DNA of 12,374 nucleotides, from positions 1 through 12,374 of the forward strand of contig JBGOTD010000017.1 of assembly GCA_041476285.1 (NCBI GenBank), given 5' to 3'. Shown here in pieces: positions 6,976-12,374 of this stretch; within the stretch, counting starts at the first letter, position 1; every line of letters begins with the position of its first letter. Both the position numbers and the translations under genes were made by a program. This DNA comes from UBA12276 sp041476285. Lineage in GTDB: Archaea > Micrarchaeota > Micrarchaeia > Micrarchaeales > Micrarchaeaceae. The notes below the pieces were generated by a model. The model did no database searches, was not told the DNA's origin, and saw only the letters and a program-made list of their open reading frames with translations.

Positions 6976-8808
6976 ATGAAATTATATCATATAATAATTT
7001 CAGCTATTATTGCGTTTGTTATATTCTTCTTATTCTTGGGAGCATTCGGCAACCTGATAGGATACATGGTGACTGCCGTTGATGCGATTGCGCTGATTTG
7101 CCTGATTGCAGCATTGCTAATGGCAGCTGGTGATATCAAAAGGGTTTTTTCAGGGCAACTGAACAGATATGCAATAATTTTGCTGTGCTTGATCATCGTA
7201 TTTTTTCTTGTTTTTTCGATATTTTTGCTTCCAAAGACAGAACTGATATTCTTCGATGAAAACATATACCAGGGCGTAGCACTGAACATACTGCACAGTG
7301 GAAATGCACTGATGTGCGAATACGGAACACAATACGTTCAAAAATGCTTTGTAAATCAGCTTGGATTTGATCCAGGAGGATGGCCCTTCATTCTTGCTGT
7401 TGCGTTCAAATTTTTTGGCATAGGCAACAACACATCATACAATCTTGAGTTACTAATGGGTACTTTATCAATAGTCTCGGTATTTCTTATTTCAGTAATT
7501 CTTACAAACAGAAAAGAGATTGCAATAGCTTCAGCATTGATATTCGCACTAATACCTGAGCTTTTCATCTGGTCCAAAACTTTGGCAAACCCTGATTTGC
7601 CTTTTTTGGCATTTGCAGCTTTGACAGTGTTGTTTTTCCTTATATTCATAAAAAGAAGCAACAAAAAAACACTTTTTGTTGTTACATCAAGTCTCGCATT
7701 TACCGTATATCTGAGAGTCCAGGCGCTATTATTGGTGCCACTTTTCCTTGTAGTATTTTTGACCTTAGGCGGTCACGAATTAAGGGAAACATTCAAGTCC
7801 AGAATAAAACTATTATTCGGAAAACTGTTTTCTGACAAGCGTCTGCTTCTTATCCTTGCAGTATTTCTGATTCTTATAGAACCGGAACTCTATTCCATGA
7901 TAGCGTCAAGGCAGGAGCTGCAGGCAAACGCCGCATTCTACCTTTATCCTAACACCACTATCTTCTCAACTTCCTATATCTCGCAGAATTTGTCAGATAA
8001 TCTATCATTTTTAACAGGAATGTTGAAAGACTACCCGATTATTTTCTTGGCAAGCATAACAGTATTCGCAGCGATTGGCGTAATATTCCTGCTTTTGCAG
8101 AAGAAATACAAAAATAGGTTTGGCATACTCGTATTGCTGCTTGGCTTATTCTTGATATATTTCATATTCTTCCTGTTTTATTTTTCAGGATCAGTGCTGG
8201 TTGGCGTTTCTGTCAGATATTTCCTTATCCTGTATCCTGCACTTTCAATATTGGCCGCATTCGGTGTTTTTGGTTTGGGTGACTGGTTGCTTGGCATTAT
8301 GGGCAAAAACAGTACAAAAATAAAATATTCCATATATGCTGCACTTATCTTCCTGTTCTTTGTGATACCATTTACATATTCAATACCATTCTTGGCAAAT
8401 CCGTCATTTACCTATTTTGGGTTTCCATTGAACAATGTGACGAGCAAACTACCCGCGTTAAATCCGTATACAAATCAATATTCCAAGACGTCTTCAGATT
8501 TCATCAATGGCAATTACAAACTTGTCCCGTCCAAATGCCTGGTACTATCAGAGGTGCCATCTTTGTGGTTCATGCTGAACAGAAGCTCGTCATATCTTCC
8601 AGAAACAGACATATTTACAAACTCGACCTTCAGTGGTTATGGATGCTATTATCTAGACTACGGATTCTGGTGCACGGTAAGCCCGTATAATTCCACGATA
8701 TGCAACTTCTACAAAACAAACTACAAACTGAAACTCTTAGCAACGCAAAACAGCGGAGGAAGCGCAAACTTTTCGCTTTACCAGATAATCAACTACACTC
8801 CGAAATAG
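6976..8808 (+). CDS. GT-C fold membrane glycosyltransferase, PMT/ArnT-like (GT39-type)
   Basis: Predicted polytopic glycosyltransferase that would use a lipid-linked sugar on the outer face of the membrane. Seen, numbered from ATG 6976 (610 aa): about 12-13 hydrophobic helices between residues 5 and 475. The first outer loop begins with FFDENIYQGVALNIL, carrying the acidic pair D94-E95 typical of PMT_2/ArnT catalytic loops, and two Cys (114, 124). A later loop has NPDLPFLAFAAL, as in this family. Residues 476-610 form a soluble, probably external domain with four Cys (521, 557, 566, 576). N-x-S/T sequons are frequent, mostly in outer loops and the C-terminal domain. It lacks the WWDYG motif of AglB/STT3, so it is not the oligosaccharyltransferase. 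GTGAT lies 7 bases before ATG 6976; an in-frame GTG at 6964 (614 aa) is the alternative start. Codon use is more T-rich than in the PolD genes, partly because Phe and Leu dominate. Donor and acceptor are unknown. Confidence 0.75.
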   Translation: MKLYHIIISAIIAFVIFFLFLGAFGNLIGYMVTAVDAIALICLIAALLMAAGDIKRVFSGQLNRYAIILLCLIIVFFLVFSIFLLPKTELIFFDENIYQGVALNILHSGNALMCEYGTQYVQKCFVNQLGFDPGGWPFILAVAFKFFGIGNNTSYNLELLMGTLSIVSVFLISVILTNRKEIAIASALIFALIPELFIWSKTLANPDLPFLAFAALTVLFFLIFIKRSNKKTLFVVTSSLAFTVYLRVQALLLVPLFLVVFLTLGGHELRETFKSRIKLLFGKLFSDKRLLLILAVFLILIEPELYSMIASRQELQANAAFYLYPNTTIFSTSYISQNLSDNLSFLTGMLKDYPIIFLASITVFAAIGVIFLLLQKKYKNRFGILVLLLGLFLIYFIFFLFYFSGSVLVGVSVRYFLILYPALSILAAFGVFGLGDWLLGIMGKNSTKIKYSIYAALIFLFFVIPFTYSIPFLANPSFTYFGFPLNNVTSKLPALNPYTNQYSKTSSDFINGNYKLVPSKCLVLSEVPSLWFMLNRSSSYLPETDIFTNSTFSGYGCYYLDYGFWCTVSPYNSTICNFYKTNYKLKLLATQNSGGSANFSLYQIINYTPK

Positions 8809-8821
8809 AATCAGATTCAGG

Positions 8822-9286
8822 TTACGGGCTCTTTTCGAACCTTCTTGTTATTCCCCTGAAAATCATGCCAGATACAAACCCGATTGCCATATATCCTGCC
8901 CCTACTTCCGGATTTGTTAGCGAGATGTGCGTAAGCGGATTTGGTGCCCTTAGCAGTTTGTCGTAAGCTTCTACAAATTGATAGGCTGGTACTGCAGAAG
9001 CAATGCTAAGTGCAATTGATAACTTGTGCTTCAACTTACCTCTCAGGAGGTTAAAGACATATGCGGATCCGAACCCGAAAGTCATATGGGCTGTCCCAAG
9101 ATTGATATTGCTTGTAAGTATGTTTGAGGTCCTGAGCATAGGGTCTATAAAATGCGATACCAGTTCTGTTGCAAGGATTACGCCCCCTGTGTAGCCTACA
9201 ACCTTTGCAATGCCTTTTGCCCTGGCTGTATATCCCTCTACTACCGGCTTTATCCATTTCTGCCCTACCTGCTTGGTAAGTTGCAC
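8822..9286 (-). CDS. Uncharacterised small membrane protein
   Basis: Family not recognised. Seen (154 aa): an amphipathic, basic N-terminus (1-28, KQVGQKWIKPVVEGYTARAK), then four moderately hydrophobic, Gly/Ala-rich segments at about 29-49, 61-80, 88-105 and 128-145, and a basic tail RGITRRFEKSP. Gly-x-Gly and small-residue patterns (GTAHMTFGFGSAY, GAGYMAIGFVSG) suggest closely packed helices. No Cys and no obvious enzyme motif. The start is GTG at 9284-9286, preceded by GTGATAAA, which matches the end of an AGGAGGTGAT site at normal spacing. A TATA-like box lies about 30-40 bases upstream, so the gene has its own promoter. It is convergent with the glycosyltransferase, 13 bases apart. A metabolite or ion channel is possible, but nothing in the sequence proves it. 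Confidence 0.7.
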   Translation of the reverse strand: MQLTKQVGQKWIKPVVEGYTARAKGIAKVVGYTGGVILATELVSHFIDPMLRTSNILTSNINLGTAHMTFGFGSAYVFNLLRGKLKHKLSIALSIASAVPAYQFVEAYDKLLRAPNPLTHISLTNPEVGAGYMAIGFVSGMIFRGITRRFEKSP

Positions 9287-9315
9287 TTTATCACTGATTA
9301 TATTATGAAATTCCT

Positions 9316-9326
9316 GATATTTAAAC
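9316..9326 (-). promoter_or_regulatory. TATA-like box of the small membrane protein gene
   Basis: On the minus strand GTTTAAATATC lies 30-40 bases before the GTG start at 9286. With the usual archaeal distance the transcript would begin within some 5-15 bases of the start codon, just including the GTGAT ribosome-binding site. Confidence 0.5.
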
Positions 9327-9349
9327 GATTATTAAAATGGCAAAACTAG

Positions 9350-9372
9350 TATCAAAATCTGTTATTTTGATA
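9350..9372 (-). terminator. Inverted repeat at the PolX stop codon, probable terminator
   Basis: TATCAAAAT (9350-9358) and ATTTTGATA (9364-9372) are perfect 9-base reverse complements separated by 5 bases. The repeat covers the last PolX codons and the TAA. Read on the minus strand, it is followed by CTAGTTTTGCCATTTT. It is A/T-rich and so a weak hairpin; the downstream T runs support termination of PolX transcription before the promoter of the next gene. Confidence 0.45.
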
Positions 9373-11092
9373 GTTCCTTTGTTATCTCTTTCAAAGGTAG
9401 TGTGTTTATTATCTTGTCTTTTGTGAGCCAGCCGCGCCTCGCTGTTCCCACGCCGTACTTTATGAAACCAAAATGTGATGTCCTGTGTGCATCTGTGCCT
9501 ATTGAAAACTTCACCTTGTATTTGGATGCCTTCATTATGTTGGTATCGCTCAAATCAAGCCTGTTCGGAAAGGAGTTTATCTCAAGTGCAACTCCGTTGC
9601 GCTCTGCAGCTTCGAACACCTTTTCCATATCAACAGGATACTGCTCTCTTATGTTTATCTCCCTACCCGTCGGATGCGCAAGCACATTGACCAAACCTGC
9701 GTCCAATGCCTTCACTATCCTTTTTGTCATTTCCTCCTCAGTCATCTTGAAATATGAATGCACTGAACCCAGAACACAGTCCATGGATTTCAGGCACTCC
9801 TTCGAAAGGTCCAATGTTCCCTCTTTTAGTATGTCCACCTCTGCTCCCTTCAGTATTCTGATCTTGCCTTCCAAGGAATCGTTCAACTTGTCAACCTTTT
9901 TGAAAAATTTCTCAAACTGGCTCTCATTCATGCCATTTGCTATGATAAGGCTCTTGGTATGGTTTGTCGTTACAAAATAGTCGAGCTTTGCCTTGATTGC
10001 GGCATCTGCCATCTCCTCTATCGTATTTGCCCCATCAGAATCCTTTGTATGTGTATGCATGTCACCCTTCACGTCATTTACCTCTACTAGCTTGGGTATT
10101 TTGTGTGCCTGGGCAAGTTTAACCTCTCCCCTTGCCTCGCGCATTTCAGGAGGCATGTACTGCATGCCTAATTTCTCGTATATCGCCTCCTCGTTCTTGG
10201 TGGGTATGATCTTCTCATTCCTGTCGAATAAACCATATTCATTGAGTTTATAGCCCTTGTTCACTGCTATGGTTCTTACCTGCACATTGTGGTCCTTGCT
10301 GCCTGTAAAATACTGCAGTGCCGCACCGAAACTGTCGGGTGATATGACCCTAAGGTCGCAGTTCAGGCCTATTTTTAATACAACGGCTGTTCTTGTGGGG
10401 CCCTTTGCAACAACGTTTGACACCTCTGAAATATTAGAGAAGAACTCCATCACCTCCTTGCTTTTGTCTGAAAGCGCGAGTATGTCAAGATCTCCGACAG
10501 TCTCCCTCATCCTTCTTGCAGAACCTGCAATCATTGCTCTCTCGACAAGGCCGCTTTTCACGAGCTTCTCCACTATCGATTCTGCAACAGGAAGCCCGTC
10601 ACCAAGCAATAATCTTCCCTTGTTGCTTTCCAAGCGTTCTATTCCGCTTTTTATGAGCTGTTCGCTCCTCTCTCCAAATCCAGGAAGATCACTTATCTGG
10701 TGTTTGTCAACAGCCTTTTTTAAGTCGGATAAATTCTTTACGCCGAGCTGCCTGTATAAGGCAATAGCCTTCTTTGCCCCCAACCCTCCTATGCTTGTGA
10801 GCGTCTTCATGTCTATCGGGTATTTTTTCTTGAGGCTCTCATATTTTTTCATGTGTCCTGTCTTTATGTACTCCTCTATTGAGCCTGCAATGCCCTTGCC
10901 TATGCCAGGAAGCTCCATGAGTCCCTTTACTCCGTCTTTTCTGTATACATCCTCAATAGCCTCCTGAAGCGTGCCTATGGTGAGCGCAGCCTTCTGGTAA
11001 GCCCTTACCTCAAATCTTGAGCTCGGGAAATCCTCTAAGCTGAGCATTGAGGCTATCTCATCCAGCATATCGGCAATTACCTTATTATCCAA
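9362..11092 (-). CDS. polX: Family X DNA polymerase with PHP domain (PolX), gap-filling repair enzyme
   Basis: Predicted base-excision or gap repair enzyme: a small family X polymerase joined to a PHP phosphoesterase that can trim 3' ends or abasic sites. Seen (576 aa, full length): an N-terminal 8-kDa-like domain with helix-hairpin-helix elements LPGIGKGIAGSI (61-72), IGGLGAKKAIAL (101-112) and LPGFGERSEQLI (136-147); the palm with GSARRMRETVGDLDIL (190-205; metal ligands D201, D203) and the third Asp D246 in CDLRV; the conserved SFGAALQYFTGSKDHNVQVR (254-273). The PHP domain (about 340-576) has H346-x-H348, D353, H378, E418, H445, H473 and D534-x-H536, a complete-looking metal site. Its second motif reads TNHT rather than the usual TDHS. 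The start is TTG at 11090-11092, preceded by AGGGTG, and fits where homologous proteins begin. It has its own TATA box. Active polymerase and PHP sites are both expected. Confidence 0.95.
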   Translation of the reverse strand: MDNKVIADMLDEIASMLSLEDFPSSRFEVRAYQKAALTIGTLQEAIEDVYRKDGVKGLMELPGIGKGIAGSIEEYIKTGHMKKYESLKKKYPIDMKTLTSIGGLGAKKAIALYRQLGVKNLSDLKKAVDKHQISDLPGFGERSEQLIKSGIERLESNKGRLLLGDGLPVAESIVEKLVKSGLVERAMIAGSARRMRETVGDLDILALSDKSKEVMEFFSNISEVSNVVAKGPTRTAVVLKIGLNCDLRVISPDSFGAALQYFTGSKDHNVQVRTIAVNKGYKLNEYGLFDRNEKIIPTKNEEAIYEKLGMQYMPPEMREARGEVKLAQAHKIPKLVEVNDVKGDMHTHTKDSDGANTIEEMADAAIKAKLDYFVTTNHTKSLIIANGMNESQFEKFFKKVDKLNDSLEGKIRILKGAEVDILKEGTLDLSKECLKSMDCVLGSVHSYFKMTEEEMTKRIVKALDAGLVNVLAHPTGREINIREQYPVDMEKVFEAAERNGVALEINSFPNRLDLSDTNIMKASKYKVKFSIGTDAHRTSHFGFIKYGVGTARRGWLTKDKIINTLPLKEITKELSK

Positions 11093-11125
11093 AAATCTAC
11101 ACCCTAAACAGACTATTATCTAGGG

Positions 11126-11135
11126 CTATAAAAAG
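11126..11135 (-). promoter_or_regulatory. TATA box of polX
   Basis: On the minus strand CTTTTTATAG lies 34-43 bases before the TTG start of polX. The AGGGTG ribosome-binding site is at 11100-11105, so the predicted transcript would have a very short leader. The box lies downstream of the Nudix gene terminator, which supports separate transcription of the two genes. Confidence 0.5.
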
Positions 11136-11148
11136 ATAAAAATTAGTA

Positions 11149-11192
11149 GGGACAAGAAAAAATAAGGAAAAGATCGCATAATATTATGCGAT
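11149..11192 (-). terminator. 20-base perfect palindrome plus T-rich tail after the Nudix-like gene
   Basis: Bases 11173-11192 are a perfect palindrome (half-site ATCGCATAAT, axis between 11182 and 11183) that begins on the first base of the TAA stop. On the minus strand it is followed by CTTTTCCTTATTTTTTC. A hairpin followed by a T-rich tract is the form of an intrinsic terminator and would separate this gene from polX. The palindrome could instead bind a dimeric regulator of the neighbouring polX promoter, whose TATA box is about 40 bases away. Confidence 0.55.
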
Positions 11193-12238
11193 TACCTGTC
11201 GTCTATAACTAATGACAACGGGCCGGTAAATGTTGTATTTGGAGTTACGACCACTATTTCAAAGTATTCCGTAGAGAATGGCGGTACTGTTTGCGGGGTT
11301 GATGGTGTTATGCTTTTTATGATGAATCCTGGTGTTATGGTTCGTATGCCTGATATCGTGAGATTGCATCCTGAAGTAACGATTGTTGTATTCAGATAGA
11401 ATTGCACTCTGCCTGTGAAGATCCTTTTGTAATATATGGTGTCGCTTTTAGTTGGTGTATTGCAATATTGGCCTCCATACTGGCTTGGGCCGGAATAATT
11501 GTACTTGAGGTTGATGTTGTCTACTGTAACTATTGCAGGTGCGGGTGCTATAGTTGTAGTGGCACTAGTTGACGCTTGCTGTATTGTGGTTGTTACACTC
11601 GTAGAGCCTGTTGGGGTATTGGTTGGCGCCAGCACGACTTGTTTAACCGTTGTGGTATTGCCTGTTTTACTGAGGCTTCCATAAAGGCTGAAAGCGCCGA
11701 ACGCGACAACCGCTATCACTGCAATTATTATAACGGGCACTATGATCTTCTGCAATATTTTCTGTTTTTCCCTTATCTGGTATTTTGTTATCTTCTCGTT
11801 TTTCTCATCGAAAAAGAAATCAGCTTCGAATTCCTTGCCCTGAAGTACGAGATTTGTCCAATATCTGTCATCGGCCCACATCTCGTAATATGGGATATCG
11901 GAAAAGTTGAACCATCTTGCCTCTCCTTTTATGTTTGGCTTTAGATCTCCGCTGAACAGCTTTGTTGAAAATATGTGCAACCTATGGCTGTATTCGTTCT
12001 TTCCGTTCAAGAAAAGCCTTACCGTTCCATGATAATTTACTTTGCTTACATATACTCCTGTTTGCTGGAAGACGTTTCTCATTGCGCTTTTGGCTGGTGT
12101 CTCGCCCTTTAGGATCTCACCGCTAGGTGCGTTCCACTTGCCTTTGTTCAATCCTTCCTCTGCCTTTATAAGTAGAAGATTGCCTCCGTTCTTAATTAGA
12201 TGGCATACTGCTAGCTCCTTTACGCTATTTACAGCCAC
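11192..12238 (-). CDS. Membrane-anchored MTH1-like Nudix domain with degenerate catalytic box
   Basis: Probable nucleotide-binding receptor or scaffold; hydrolase activity is doubtful. Seen (348 aa): residues 5-150 match MTH1/MutT-type 8-oxo-dGTP diphosphatases, with KWNAPSGE (W35, N36), the Nudix frame G40-x5-E46-x7-R54, G61-V62, and IPYYEMWADDRYW (W121, D123, D124). In human MTH1 the equivalent Asn, Trp and two Asp bind the base. The box, however, has N55, Q58 and Q59 where catalytic Glu are expected (RE and EE); I checked the codons AAC, CAG and CAA. One membrane helix follows (about 165-187) after basic residues, then a Ser/Thr/Pro-rich linker (190-235) and an outer beta-rich domain (236-348) with two Cys (259, 291) and sequons at N247, N283, N292 and N334. 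Topology is thus Nudix inside, C-terminus outside. The start is GTG at 12236-12238, preceded by GTGATAAA. A standard annotation would call this a Nudix hydrolase; the sequence argues against that. Confidence 0.85.
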   Translation of the reverse strand: MAVNSVKELAVCHLIKNGGNLLLIKAEEGLNKGKWNAPSGEILKGETPAKSAMRNVFQQTGVYVSKVNYHGTVRLFLNGKNEYSHRLHIFSTKLFSGDLKPNIKGEARWFNFSDIPYYEMWADDRYWTNLVLQGKEFEADFFFDEKNEKITKYQIREKQKILQKIIVPVIIIAVIAVVAFGAFSLYGSLSKTGNTTTVKQVVLAPTNTPTGSTSVTTTIQQASTSATTTIAPAPAIVTVDNINLKYNYSGPSQYGGQYCNTPTKSDTIYYKRIFTGRVQFYLNTTIVTSGCNLTISGIRTITPGFIIKSITPSTPQTVPPFSTEYFEIVVVTPNTTFTGPLSLVIDDR

Positions 12239-12266
12239 TTTATCACGATAAACTTCTGCATTTCCT

Positions 12267-12276
12267 TATATATAAA
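12267..12276 (-). promoter_or_regulatory. TATA box of the Nudix-like gene
   Basis: On the minus strand TTTATATATA, close to the ideal archaeal TATA box, lies 29-38 bases before the GTG start. The expected leader is short and just includes the GTGAT ribosome-binding site at 12242-12246. This is the clearest promoter in the window. Confidence 0.6.
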
Positions 12277-12374
12277 TATACCTGATTTTAGCAATTTATT
12301 TGGGATATTTTAGTATTTTGCAATGTTTCATTAGCGCACCAAAGCAGGTAGTACAGAAGTTATTTTATGCTTCG
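12277..12374. other. Gene-free end of the window
   Basis: This AT-rich end holds no supportable gene. On the minus strand a 13-codon open stretch ends in TAA near 12331 and could be the tail of a gene beyond the window, but it is too short to judge. No tRNA-like fold or repeat was seen. Confidence 0.4.

Noticed and set aside
6964..8808. AglB/STT3 oligosaccharyltransferase as identity of the glycosyltransferase
   Set aside because: No WWDYG motif and no STT3-type C-terminal domain; the D-E pair in the first outer loop fits the PMT/ArnT group better.
10257..10967. 236-codon plus-strand open frame inside polX
   Set aside because: Lies wholly opposite a conserved polymerase region and is Ser/Phe/Leu-rich, as expected from the reverse of that gene.
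11102..11125. CCCTA and TAGGG inverted repeat around the polX ribosome-binding site, which could hide it in an RNA hairpin
   Set aside because: Only 5 base pairs, and the predicted transcript start is too close to the site for the upstream arm to be in the RNA.

Overview
The window looks like a chromosomal segment of an archaeon, probably a small-genome DPANN-type lineage. Micrarchaeota is my best guess, but it is an inference without any search. The archaeal assignment is firm. Both subunits of the archaeal replicative polymerase PolD are present, next to the archaeal UPF0147 family. Isoleucine is mostly ATA and arginine mostly AGG/AGA, and several genes have TATA-like boxes about 30-37 bases before the start codon. 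Recognisable Shine-Dalgarno sites belong to the AGGTGAT series.

Layout, left to right. (1) At 95-1018 (+) lies a ferritin-like/VIT1-CCC1 fusion, an MbfA-like iron transporter. (2) At 1095-6322 (+) is a tight operon of UPF0147, the PolD small subunit DP1 and the PolD large subunit DP2, with gaps of 1 and 4 bases. (3) At 6359-6889 (-) is an unknown four-helix membrane protein with a sequon-dense outer loop. It is divergent from a GT-C/PMT-like membrane glycosyltransferase at 6976-8808 (+), and the two share a short AT-rich promoter region. (4) On the minus strand follow a small unknown membrane protein (8822-9286), a full-length family X DNA polymerase with a PHP domain (9362-11092), and a membrane-anchored Nudix-like protein (11192-12238). 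Two inverted repeats begin at or overlap the stop codons of the last two genes.

Themes. One is genome replication and repair: PolD, PolX and an MTH1-like nucleotide-binding domain. The other is the cell envelope: a glycosyltransferase, sequon-rich membrane proteins and an iron transporter. The most unusual protein is the Nudix one. Its MTH1-type base-recognition residues (Trp-Asn and Met-Trp-x-Asp-Asp) are kept, but all three Nudix-box glutamates tested are replaced (Asn, Gln, Gln). The domain is joined through one membrane helix and a Ser/Thr/Pro linker to an extracellular beta-rich domain, which suggests a receptor or scaffold rather than a hydrolase. A second oddity is DP1, where the first metal-binding motif of the 3'-5' exonuclease reads Asp-x-Gln instead of Asp-x-His while the other motifs are intact. 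In the iron transporter, the second ExxH of the ferritin-like domain appears to be ExxK.

No tRNA, rRNA, CRISPR array, insertion sequence or transposase gene was seen. All gene-free stretches are under 140 bases.
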